From Phaeosaccion multiseriatum (Eukaryota; Ochrophyta, other classes), in the NCBI GenBank assembly GCA_965112735.1, contig OZ218956.1, forward strand, positions 496,001-560,000: a stretch of 64,000 nucleotides of DNA, read 5' to 3'. A model generated the notes under the pieces. It worked only from the letters and a program-made list of their open reading frames with translations, ran no database searches and was not told the DNA's origin. The translations under genes were made by a program, and so were the position numbers. This document shows positions 33,968 to 45,800 of this stretch, piece after piece (the first letter of the stretch is position 1; the number at the start of each line of letters is the position of its first letter).

Positions 33968-36810
33968 TCAGCAGTCGGCGTAGGGCATTGGTGTGAAAGG
34001 TTTCAGAGGTACACCGGCGAAGTGCCACGTCCCCTTCGTTGGGTCTTCGTCTCCGGCAGCAATAGGGCCAGGGGATGGAGGCGGTCGAATCACTTGCCCC
34101 CTGCTGGGTCGAGAGTTGTCCCCCAAGATACTACCGGGCTTCACAATGCCGCCCCCTACCAAACGACTCTCCCGTCCCAGGACGACCGAGTGGCCGACCT
34201 TGATTGGGAGTAGCTCAATCTCTCCCATTTGGATGTTGTGCGGAGTTATCGCGACACCACTCGAGATCATCGCCCCGTCGCCAATGGTAAGCAGCCCAAA
34301 CTCTGATACCCATCTTGACTCGAAGTATGCGGACATACCAACAGAGGCACCCATCAGCCTGAGCAAGAGGGGGTATAGTGGCGTGCCCAGCGTCCATCCA
34401 AATCCCAATCGATCGGCCCCCAAGGACTCCAAAAAAAGGTACATCCTATACACATCTGCTCTCCCACTCTCCGATCGAAAAGACCCTTCGCGCTGAACCT
34501 GGCCAAAGACCTTCTTGAATGCGATGGTTGAGCACCCTACGGCAGCTTCAAAGAGGAGCAGCGCCACGGGCAAGAGCAGAGTCTGCGTATCAAAGCGGCT
34601 CCAAACGGCGCGCTGTGGCCCGTCCCGCAGACTTCCACTGGCGTAAAAGTCGGTGATGGGCTGCTGGAAGAGCTCGAGGAACTCGTACGCAATGATGGCG
34701 CAGCAAAACAGCCTGGCAAGGTGCACTGCCACAACAATCACCATGAACAGAGTACGCCTTCCTGTGATTCGTCTCGCCAGCTCGTGCGTCTCCTCGTCCA
34801 CTCGGTTGCGCGTTGTGGCTGATGAGGCCCGTGCTGGCTGTCCTGTCATGATCGCGCCGTCGGGCACTTCGGTCCCCTCAGGCACGCAGGAGCAGGAGGT
34901 GACCAACACGCGACGTCCCAGGGAGGAGCCCCCCCCGATGATGGTCTTGTCCCCTGTGTTGACTCCCTCACCCACGGAGCAGCCCGTGATCACGCCGTCA
35001 CTGAACCCCACCACGGCATTCACATTCAAGCGATAAGCATGGCAAGAGTCGGAGGGAAGGGGTTCGCAACGGGTTTGAACGGTGCATGCGTACTCACCTC
35101 GTTTCTGTGTTGATTGTTGTGCCACTCCCGAAGAACGTGTTGACCCCAATGTCCAGCGTGTCAGGGTCAGAGAATCCAACACCAGCGCCGAGGCTCGCAC
35201 TCCAGCTGATGGAAGCCCCAAGAAGCTTGTACCACAGGACAATGAGCTCTGTGGAGGGGAAGAAACTCATAAAGAACCGCTGAAGAATCCCCGTCAACCG
35301 ATTGGCAGTCTCGCGGCGGGCGAGGGCGAAGGTAGACATGTCGCTCGTTCGTTGGCCCTTGCGCAGCTTGCCGACAAGCACCCACTTCAAGGCCACGCCC
35401 ACGATCACGGCAACAGTGCCAATGATTGCCAGCCAAATGAAGAGCAGGAGGATGCCAGTGTAGCGCCCGGCGCCGACGACATTGGAAGCTTCAAGCTGGA
35501 AGACTGTCGCTGCGAGAAAGCCTGGCAAGAACGTGGTCGCGATGCCGGCAAAGATCAGCACGAGCTGCATCCAGCCCTTCGATCCGAGCGCGGGTGCTCT
35601 CAGAGGGGGCTGTTGGGGCGGCATGCGCATCGCCGCTGGATTGCCCTCATACACCCGCTGTTTCGCGAGCCGCGTGCCTGAGGGTACAGTCGCTTTCACT
35701 CCGATGGTCACACCGTCCTCCAGCACTGCTCCTCCATGGACAGAGCTCGATGCGCCCAAGTCGCAGCTCGACCCTATCACCACCTGTGTGTAAGGAACAT
35801 TGGGTGAGGCATCGTCAAGACAGAGCATCGGCGGCCAGGCTGTGTGTAGACAGCGTAAGTCAGGACATGTTTGCAGATTCTGTGTTCGCATAAAAATGAT
35901 CAGTTGAGTTGGCATTGACGGGCACGATCTGTGCCTGCAAGTACTCACCTTGTCGTAGCGAATTTTCATGTCCCCAATCAGGGTTTTGGGGGATATCATG
36001 GCACTCCCGCTCACAGAGCAGTTATCGCCGATGTGCACCAAGTCAAACTCGCTCATGCGCACCTGCAAACGAGACGCGGAACGAGAGACTTTAGCAACCC
36101 CCAGCATTGATTCCGACCCTCCGCACGCAAAGTGGCTTACCCCTGTGAGATCGCAGCCGGTGCCGATGTGCGCCCCCATCATGCGGTAGAGAGGCACGAG
36201 CACGACCGAGTCCGGGAAGAGAATGGCCACCAGCGGGTAGAAGAAGTAGCCCAGGTATGTATCTACGACCCAGCTGAGAAGGTAAGGGAGGCGGCAAGTT
36301 GGGGGGGGGGCATGAAGGAAATAGCCCACATTGGTATCGTAGGAAGAGCCGCTCGGCGTCTTTGGCTACGATGCCTGCCTGAAGCCAAGAGGAGACCTCA
36401 AACCACTCATCACTCACCATCGGAAGTGGTACGTACTGTAGACCTTGTACACGCCCACTTTATATCGTCCCACAATGCTCCACTTCACCGCGGGGGCAAC
36501 CAAGAGGGACAGGACTACGAAGACCAATCCAGAGAGAAAGCTTCCGAGGAGGATCGCAAGATATTCGTTGTTGAAGGGGGTGTTGCGATTGAAGAGAGCG
36601 TCCACGCGAGGACTGCTTAGAGCTTGCTGAGTCTCAAGAAGCTTCAAGCCCTGGAAGAGGTTAAGCAGAGGGAACCCCGACACTGCGGTCCCCACACTCA
36701 ACGAAATCTTCCCAAGCAAGACGACGACGACGAAAATGATGACCAGCAAAGCCGCCCCCTGCGCTGCGGCCACAGTCGCCAACCTGAAGGCCGTGTAGCC
36801 CAACTCGGCC
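33968..36810 (-). other. PKS: Pls-like terminal domain, six TM helices and three beta-helix domains
   Basis: TM1 LLVIIFVVVVLLG and TM2 FLSGLVFVVLSLLVAP are followed by soluble domain 1 (MMGAHIGTGCDLTG, VHIGDNCSVSG, VIGSSCDLGASSSVHGGAVL). TM3 LVLIFAGIATTFLPGFL and TM4 ILLLFIWLAIIGTVAVIVGV lead to domain 2 (LLGASISWSASLGAGVGF, TIIGGGSSLGRRV). TM5 FMVIVVAVHLARLFCCAI and TM6 TLLLPVALLLFEAAVGC lead to domain 3 (LMGASVGMSAYFESRW, LLTIGDGAMISSGVAI, VGHSVVLGRESRLVGGG). The hexapeptide periodicity indicates left-handed beta-helices. This TM2-C-TM2-C-TM2-C order is that described for epsilon-poly-L-lysine synthetase and the NRPS terminal domain family (TIGR02353), where the soluble domains catalyse iterative bond formation without a thioesterase. 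Confidence 0.82.
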
Positions 36811-39800
36811 TTGCGATCAGTGGGCATGTGCGCGTCGGACGCGAGCCACTTCCGACCAGCGTTGCTGACAGCCCCGCTCGGCGCAAGCTTGTCATCTGCG
36901 GCCGCTCGAGCAGCGCCCACATGCGTCAGGCAGGCCTCGTGGACGAAGCTCGAAAATGCATCCACGGTCGGCATGTCAAAGAGCGCCGCGGGCGTCACCA
37001 CAGACAGGAGCCCGTTGACCTTGTCACCACCGCTCTCCAGATGAGCACTTGTCTGCTCGTCTCTCCCCTCGATGATGTTGACAACCCGCACTACAAACTC
37101 TGCGGCAGCCACCGAGTCGTCAGCCAGTACCTCCAGTATATCAAGATTGCGAGCATTGAGATCCAGAGCTGTCTCTGAGCCGCCAGCTGACGGGCTTCGG
37201 CTTTGACTTGCAATTTGTTGCTCGAGAGCCTCCAAAACAATACGTCGCACTGCATCCTCTCCCTTTGCAACAGGTAAAGCCCGCAACGTGCCCAACTTTC
37301 CTGGAGCTCGAGCAGTGCCACCCCCGTCCTTCACACAGGCCTCGCTGATGAAGCTCGAGAGCGCACTCAAGGTCGGCATATCGAAGATAGCGGCAGGAGT
37401 GATATGGGATCGGAGGCCCTCGCCCTCTCTACCCACATGCTCATCGCCTTCGTCTTCGATAGCGTCAACCACTCGCGTCACCATCTCTGCGACGGCGACA
37501 GAATCGTATGCCAACGCTTCCAGCACGTTCGGGTCCGGCTCACTGGCAAATCCCCCCTCCGGAGCACCGGAGACACTCTCTACGGCGCTGATGACGATGC
37601 TCCTCACGGATGCCTCTCGTTCCAACGGAGACATTGCCTGCAGCTCACTCAGCCTCCCCGGCGCATCGAGATGCTCCGCAACATCACCAGCGGCAGCAGG
37701 GAGAGCGTGGGGCAGCGGGAAAGAGCGGCGCGTCTGATATCCTGTCCATGCCCTTCTCTGCGGCTTGGCAGTAGCCACGGCGAAGTGCTGTGCCAATGCG
37801 TCATATGCTGGCGTCGGCCCCTGCAGAATGGTATGTGCATTAAATCCACCCAACCCAAACGAGTTGACCCCGGCAACGAAGCCCTCTCCATCACTGCGAC
37901 ACGCGGCCAAAGCCGTCATCTGCGTGGGGAGTACTATGGGCAGCCCCTCCAGCTTCAGCATTGGATTGATCTCCTTGAGGTGCAGGTTTGGAGGTGCTGC
38001 CCCATGGTGCAACACCAAGATAGCCTTGATGAGCTGCGCCATTCCTGAAGCTCCCTCCATGTGGCCCAGTGTCGTCTTCACAGTGCCCACCACAAGAGGA
38101 GCCTGATGGGGTCGACCGTCTGCATACACGGCCTTCAGAGCGCCTGCACAAAGCAGGGGGGGGAGAGGAGAGGAGCGGAGAGGAGAAAACATCACTTTAC
38201 GATAGGACGTGATGCCATCGCTTCGAGCTCCACTACAACGAGCAAGAGGACCAGCGCAGGCGCTGCAGGAGCTCAAGCGGGGCTAACCTACCCATTTCGA
38301 TGGCGTCTCCCGTGATGGTGGCCGTGGCGTGCGCCTCTACATAGGACACGTCACTGCCCCTGTAGCCCGCGCGAGAGAGAGCCGCAGCAGCCACGCTCTT
38401 CTGCGCCACTCCTTTGGGGGCGGACAGGGAGCTGCTGATCCCACTGTGGTTGACCTCAGTCGATTTGATGGTGGCAAGGATAACGTCGCCATCGCGCTTC
38501 GCATCCACGCAGCGCTTCAGCACCACCGCTCCGCAGCCCTCGGCTCGAACGTATCCGTTCGCTGCGGCGTCGAAAGACTTGCAGCGTCTGAGGGGAGGTG
38601 AGGAAAGGAGGTATTGGGTGGGCAGCGCAGGTAGGTAGGTCAAAGGGTTAGAGAGCGGAAAGACGCGGTCAGTCTATGCCTGTGGTAAGGTCTGACTCAC
38701 CCTTTGGACAGTAGTCCTGCCTTGTCGAGTGCTCCGAAAGCCTGGCGATGCAGCAGAAGGTTGACACCCCCCACCACCGCGCCGCTGCATTTGCCCAGCA
38801 CAAGATTGTTGCAAGCCGTGTCAAGTGCCACAAGAGCAGAGGGGCATCCTGTGTCGATGGTCTGGCAATTGCCCGTGAGGCCCAGCGTGTGCGATACGCG
38901 GCCCGCCACGCACGCTGCGCTCCCCCCGACGAGGGAGTATGCGCTTTGCTTTGCGCCGCTCTCCTGCTGAAGCATGCTCCACTCAGCTCCGGACTTGCCG
39001 ATGAAAACCCCGATATCCAGGCCATGCAGACTCTTTGGCCCCTCGTCGAAACCCGCCCTGTACAGGGCCTCGTATGCAGTCTCCAGCATGATACGCTGGC
39101 TGGGGTCGAGCGCTTCCGCCTCCGCTACAGAGATGCGGAAGAACGCATTGTCGAACTTTTCGACCCCATCGATAAAGCCACCTTTGCAGAACGGAGGGGG
39201 GCGTAGAGGGAGAGGGTGAGGGGAGAGTCAGCGGGGGCGAGAGGAACGGAGAGAGAACGAGAGGAAGAGCGAGAGGGGGGGGGGCATAGGGAGAGAGATA
39301 GAGAGGGAAGAGAGAAAGAGAGAGAAAGAGGGGGAGTGTCGAGGAAGCCCCGGCGTCGTGGGGGAAGTCGACGAGATTCACACGGCCCAGTTCGCCAATA
39401 GGGCAATCAACTTGATCAACACCTATGCAATGCCTTCACCTTGGATTCCGGCCCCCAGACCTCGCTCGGGCGGCGCTTCAGAGACGCAGTCCTGCTGGGC
39501 GCACAGCTTGGCCCAGAACGCCTCCGGGCTGTCGCAGCCCCCCGGGAAGCGGCATGACATCCCGATAATCGCAATGTCCCCGTCGGCAACTGCATGTCGC
39601 AGAGAGGCGGCAGCCGACACATTGCCGCTCGCGCTTCCCTCCTCCCCGAAGAGCACTTCCTCGACATGCGCTGCCAGCAAGGCGGGTGTGGGGAAGTCGA
39701 AGAACGCTGTAGTCTCAATTTCAAAGTCCCTCCCGTCCGCGCTGCTGTACAAACGGTCCTCCAGCGTCTCCGCCAGCTCGGCCATCATCACTGAGGTCAT

Positions 39801-42800
39801 GCCCGCCTCCATGAAGCGGTCGTCGGCGGTCAGATCCTGATTCTGCCTCACCTGCACGGCAATCGCAAGGACCTTCTCCAAGATCATCGCCAGCCTTTCC
39901 TCCCTAGTGAGTTTCTCCATAGTACGCATGGCCAGACCGCCTTCTAGCCCTTCTCTCCCATCAGGGACCTCGCCTTCGACGAAGCGACGTCTTTCCTCAT
40001 CCTCAGGAGCTGAGCGCATGCTGGCAAGTTCCGCAGGAGGAGGGTCCTGTCGGTGGTGGTTGGGGGAGAAACGGCACACGTCAGACAGTGTGAGACTCGA
40101 CGCAAAACCCTCGGCAGACGATTCCCTCACACAACGGCGGATGAAAAAAGCTGTGAAGGGCAAGTACCAAAGCACACAGATTGAAGGGGGGCAAAGGCAG
40201 GGAGAGATGGGCAAAACTGTGGAGGGCAAGTACCAAAGCACACAGATTGAAGGGGGGCAAAGGCAGGGAGAGATGGGCAAAAAAAGAGGCCTCCACTCCG
40301 GCTCACTCGCACCTGTGACATCGCAGTGAGGTCCTCGGTGAGCTCGTGCACCATGTGCAGCTCGCCGGCGTGAAGCGCCTGTCTCGTAGCCCGCCGTCGG
40401 ATCTTGCCGCTCGTGGTCTTGGGGATGGTCTTCTGCTTGACGGCCACCACCCTGGCCGCTCGGAGGCCCAGACAGGACGACACTGCGGCTTGAGCGGCCT
40501 CCACCACTGCCTGTGCTTCACCCTCTCGCTCCTGGCGGATCTCGAACACCACCTCCAGCATGCCGTCCCCTCCCGTCTCATCGGAGGAAAAGGCCGCGAT
40601 GCAGCTCTGCCGAACAGCGTCAGACGCCTCTTGCACGGCGAACTCCACGTCCTGCGGGTAGTGGTTGACCCCGTTGAAGATGATGAGGTCCTTGATGCGG
40701 CCGCAGATGTACAGCAACCCCTCTTCCACAAAGCCCACGTCGCCCGTCCGTAGGTACTGGCGAGGAGGACACAAGCTGTCTCTGCCCTCGGGCCCACCCT
40801 GGAGGGAGAGCTTCGCCTGGAAGACCTCCTTCGACAGCTCTGGCTTGCCCCAGTACCCGGCGGCGACAGAGGGGGAGGAGATCCAGATCTCTCCCGTGGT
40901 TGCTGCTTCACTAACCTCTTCCATGGTGTCGGGACTGACAATTCGAATGTCCGCAAAGTCCGCTCTCTCGTTCGGGGAGCCGACGGTGGTGAGCTCCGGC
41001 CGTGAGAAGGATCGAGTCAGAGCAGAGGCCCAGGAAACTGGCAAGCGCGGGCGAGCGAGCGAGGAAAGACGAGGAGCACATCGGAGAAAATGAGACCAAC
41101 CCTCGCACTCAAGGAGACTACACGAAAATTGGCAATCCTTCGCCACTAGGCAGCACCCTCCTTGCTCTTCACAATGACTACTCACCAAATACCACGTGCT
41201 CGGCGAGCCCATACCCGGATGAGAACCACCCGGGCCGCAAACCGAAAGGCTGGAAGGCCTCCTCGAATCTCTCCACCGTTACTCCTCGAATGGGCTCAGC
41301 CGCGTTAAGCAGAGTCACTACGGAGGACAGATCCAGCTTGGGCTCCTTGCGAGTGCCGCGCACCTTGGCCATGTAGCGGGCGCAGAGGGCGTAAGCGAAG
41401 TCGGGGGCAACGGACCACTCCACGCGGTGCCGAGAGACAAGCTCCAGCCAGAGCAGGGGCCGCCTGATGAAGCTCACTGGGGACATGTAGTGCATGGTCA
41501 TGCCTGTCAGGAAGGGGGTGAGGAGGCCGAGTACGAGGCCTATGTCCTGAGAGTTCAAGAGAGTAGGGAGGGCAGTGATTGCGGCGCGAGTGAGCAACAA
41601 CGAAGGCGAGACGAGAAGCAAAGAAAGCAGAGTCGAGGGGTGAGTGTATTGTGTGTGTGTATGGTGTACTTCATCACGCTTGCTGCTTCCGTCCTGGCCG
41701 CCTGTTTCTCTGTTTCGCCTCCCTCCCTTCGCGTGTCCTCCACGGCCACGCCCTCCTCCCTCGCGCCCCCCCCTCCCTCCTCTTTGGAAATTACATGATA
41801 CTGGGGCAACCACGAGAACCCCGTTGTTGGCACGTTATGAACAAGCTCGGTTGGTGCAGCTTTCGCGATGAGACCCCTCTTGTATGCCTCAGGCTGGTCT
41901 GAGGAAGAGTCTCTAGCTTTGTCCGAGGGCCACAGTTGGGTCATCCCCCCGGGGTGGCAGCCGATGAAGTACACGTTGGCCATGAGCGCTCCGAAGGTTA
42001 CCATGACACCCTTGGGGTCGCCGGTAGAGCCACTGGTGTACTGGAGGAGGGCCAGGTCCTCTTCAGTCAGGCTCGGCTCGTCAAAGCTCCTCGGTGATGA
42101 GGAGGACGATGAGGAGAAGAAGCTCTGGAGCAACCCCCCATCTGTAGCCTTAAAGGCGAGGGCTTTTGGCCACAGCTTGCGGGAGTCAGAGAGCGGATTG
42201 GCCGTGTCCAGCTTGCGCAGAGCTGCGATCTTGGAGTCGGTGAGGCACAGCACGGGCTTGCAGTCCGACACGATCTTGCTCATCTTCGGCAGTGACTTGG
42301 ACAGGGGAGGGACAGGTGGATAAACCATCACCGCCACCACGCCCGCTCTCAGACAGCCCAGGAAGGCTGCGAAGAAGTGCAGACCCGGCTCGTAGCACAG
42401 CACCACCATAGCCCCCTTGGGCACGCCCCACTCCTCGCGCAGCATGCAGGAAATGTTGCCCGCCTAGGGAAGAAGACGGGGTGGGAGAATGATTGTTTAG
42501 CTTGCACCTTAATGATCGCATAGAATGCAGGACTGCAGCAGAAGCAAGCAACTGAGACCAGGAGAAGGACATCACCAAGTACGGAATCCTTGCTCGCTTA
42601 CCTCGCCCCACATGCGCTTGAAGCTGTACCTCTCCGCCTGCTTGCCCTTTCCATCATACCAAAAGGCGAAGGGATTGTCGCCGAGCTCAGTCGCGATCTC
42701 CTGCGCCCTCGCCAGCAAAGGAGTGAGAGAAGAAGAACTGAGTCTGGGCAGAGACTTCATGTCCTCCTCCCCCTCATCGTCTAGAGATCCTCCCGTCCCA

Positions 42801-45800
42801 GGCGCTGAGGCCTTGCGCAGCTTGAAGGCATGCATCCCTCCATTTGCTGGGCCCCCCTTCCTGCTGCTGGGAGGGGGCGCTGTCTCGACACCCTCAGACT
42901 GGTCCTTCTCCGCAGCCTGCGAAACCTGCACAACGCCGGCCAGGATGTCGTGAACGTCTGCTTTTGAGGACGTAGACGTGGCCAGGCCGCGAGGCTGAAG
43001 GCGTGAGACGAGGCCCTGTTCCTGCTGCTGCTGCTGCTGCTGCTGCTGCACGTCAGATGGCATGCGCGCCGGAAATCGGGACTGTCCCGCAAGCATTCGA
43101 CCCTTCATTCCGTCGGGAGTGATCGTGCCTTCGAACTTTTTCCAGCCACTGAGGATACAGTGCGCATTTGTGCCTCCAACGCCGTACGAGTGAACAGCCG
43201 CAAGAGGGCCCTTTCGCGATGGCGACGCAGTGAGAGCAGCGGGCCTCCTGGCGAGCATGATGCGGGTGCCTTGGAGATGCCGAACAATGCGGGGACTGAC
43301 CACCTCCTGGTGCAGATTGCGAGGCACGAAGCCTTTCCCCAATACCAAGAGCGCCTTGATGAGCTGGCCCATGCCGGAAGCTCCCTCCATGTGGCCTATG
43401 TTGGTCTTGACTGCGCCCACAACGAGGGGCACCATCGATTTTGCCCCGTTATCTAGAGATGCCTCTGCGTACACGGCCTTAATCGCGTTCATCTCGATAA
43501 TATCCCCCGCCATGGTTCCCGTCCCGTGCGCCTCGATGTACGTGACGTCGCGAGGGGAAGCACCGGCGTCTGCCAAGGCCTGCTTCATTACGTCCTCTTG
43601 CGCGGAGCCGCTGGGCTCCCCCATTTTCTTCATTTCACCGTTGTGATTTGTAGCACATCCCTCGATGACGCCAATGATGCGGTCATTGTTTGCCTCGGCG
43701 TCTTCGAGCCGCTTCAGAACGATCACTCCACAGCCCTCCGCCCTGACGTAGCCGTCCCCAGACGCCCCGAAAGAGGCCGTGCGCCTGGCAAAGCGATTGA
43801 AGGGACGGCAGCTCAAGGTGAAGCAAGGTTGCACGAAAGAGGACAGAGGAAGAAGAAACAAAATGGGGCTTCGCAAGCGACCAAAACTTACCCTTTGTCA
43901 GAGAGGAGGCCGCTCCTATGGATAGTCGAAAAGGAGCTGGGGTGCAGGAAGAGGTTGACGCCTCCAACCAGCGCGGCGTCACACTTTGCATGCTGCAGCT
44001 TCTCACATGCGGCCTCGAGCGCCACCAGGGACGAAGAGCACGCCGTGTCCACTGCAAAACAAGTGCCCGAGAAGCCCAGAGCATGACTGACCCGCCCAGC
44101 GAGGACAGAAGCGCTTCCTCCAGTGAGGGAGAACTCGTCAGTCTCAACACCGCAGCCTTTTTGACGTGCACCCCAGTCGTGAGAGCTAGAGCCGATGAAC
44201 ACCCCTGTTCTCGAACCCTTCATACAACGGGGTCCGTTGAGAGCGTAGCCCGCTCGAGAGAGAGCCTCGTACGATACTTCCAGCAGGATGCGCTGGTTAG
44301 GGTCCATTGCCTTTGCCTCCGCTGCCGATATGCCGAAAAAGGCGTTGTCGAACAGGTCCACGTCCTCAAGACAGGCCCCAAACCTCACTCCCTGCTCCTC
44401 GCTCATGGTGAATGGCAAAGGCTTGACGCTGTCCGTCTCCTGCAAGAGGTTGTCCCAGAATGAGTCCGGGTCATCTGCTCTGCTCGGGAACCGGCACGCC
44501 ATTCCGACCACGGCGACACGGGTGCTCAACTTTGTCGAGTGCGGAGTGGGAGGGGGCGGAACTGGTGCCACAGGCGGCTCTACCGCTGCGAGCAGCTGTT
44601 TGGCCAGCCACTCTGCCAAGGTCGCGGGAGTAGGATGGGCGTATATCACGCTGTTGCTCATGCCTACGCCGAAATGAGAAGCCACGCGATGCCGGAACTC
44701 CTCAAGGGACAAGGAGTCAAGGCCAGCCTCCGTCAGGGAAGTGGTGCTGTCCAGCGCTTCGGCACCCTCCCCGATGCACTCCTTGGCGATGTCCATGACT
44801 GCAAGGCTCACCGCGTATCTTCGGTCTCCGGTGGACAGCTCCAACAGCTCCTCGCGCACTGATTTATCGGCCGCGATGTTGCTCGACGAGCCTGCTGCAG
44901 CTGTTGAGACAAGCCCTGACAGAAGGGGTGTACTGCGGCACGCCCCCATGCTCTCTGCAAACTTGGCCCAGTCCATCCCAGGCAGGACGGCCACATCGCC
45001 CAAATACGCTGACGGCATCGCAGCGGCATCTAAGGCAGCCATGCCCAGCTCAGCTGACACTGTGCCCACACCCGCAAGCTCCAACCGCTTTTGAACGATA
45101 TCGAGCTGGGCGGCCATACCAACGTCAGCCCACGGCCCCCACTGCAATGATGTCCCTGCGAGCCCGAGGTATCGCCTGTGCCGCATCAGCCCATCCACAG
45201 CCGCGTTCGCCGCAGCGTAGTTGGCCTGTCCAGCGTTACCCAGTACTCCGGCCATGGATGTGAAGCAAAAGAAGAAGTCAAGGCCAGGAGCGCGCCCCTC
45301 CTCCTTCGCCCAAGCCAACGAAAGCTCGTGCAAGTTCACCGCCCCCTGCACCTTGGGTCGGAACACCCTCACCACGCTCTCCGCCGTTTGCTCTCCGAGC
45401 AGCTTATCATCCAACACCCCGGCAGCATGCACCACACCGCGGACGGGGGGCAGCAGAGGCAGCACGCCCCCTAGGCAAGTCCGAAGTGCCTCAGCATCAG
45501 CAACATCACAAGTAGGAGTAAGGATATTTAGGTCTACGACGTTCCGAAGCTGCTGCCACTGTTCTGTCATGCTCTCGGCGACCTTCCCACTCCTCGACAG
45601 CAGCACCAAGTGACGAGCGCCCCTCGACGCGAGGTGCTGGGCCGTCACGAGGCCGAGAGCCCCCAGACCGCCGCTGATGACGTACGTACCATCGGACACG
45701 ACTGGCGCACCGTACGAGGGGTTGGTCAGCACCACCTTGCCGATGTGCTTCGCTTGGCTCATGTATACCATGGCCTTCTGAGTATCCTCCCTCATGTCAA

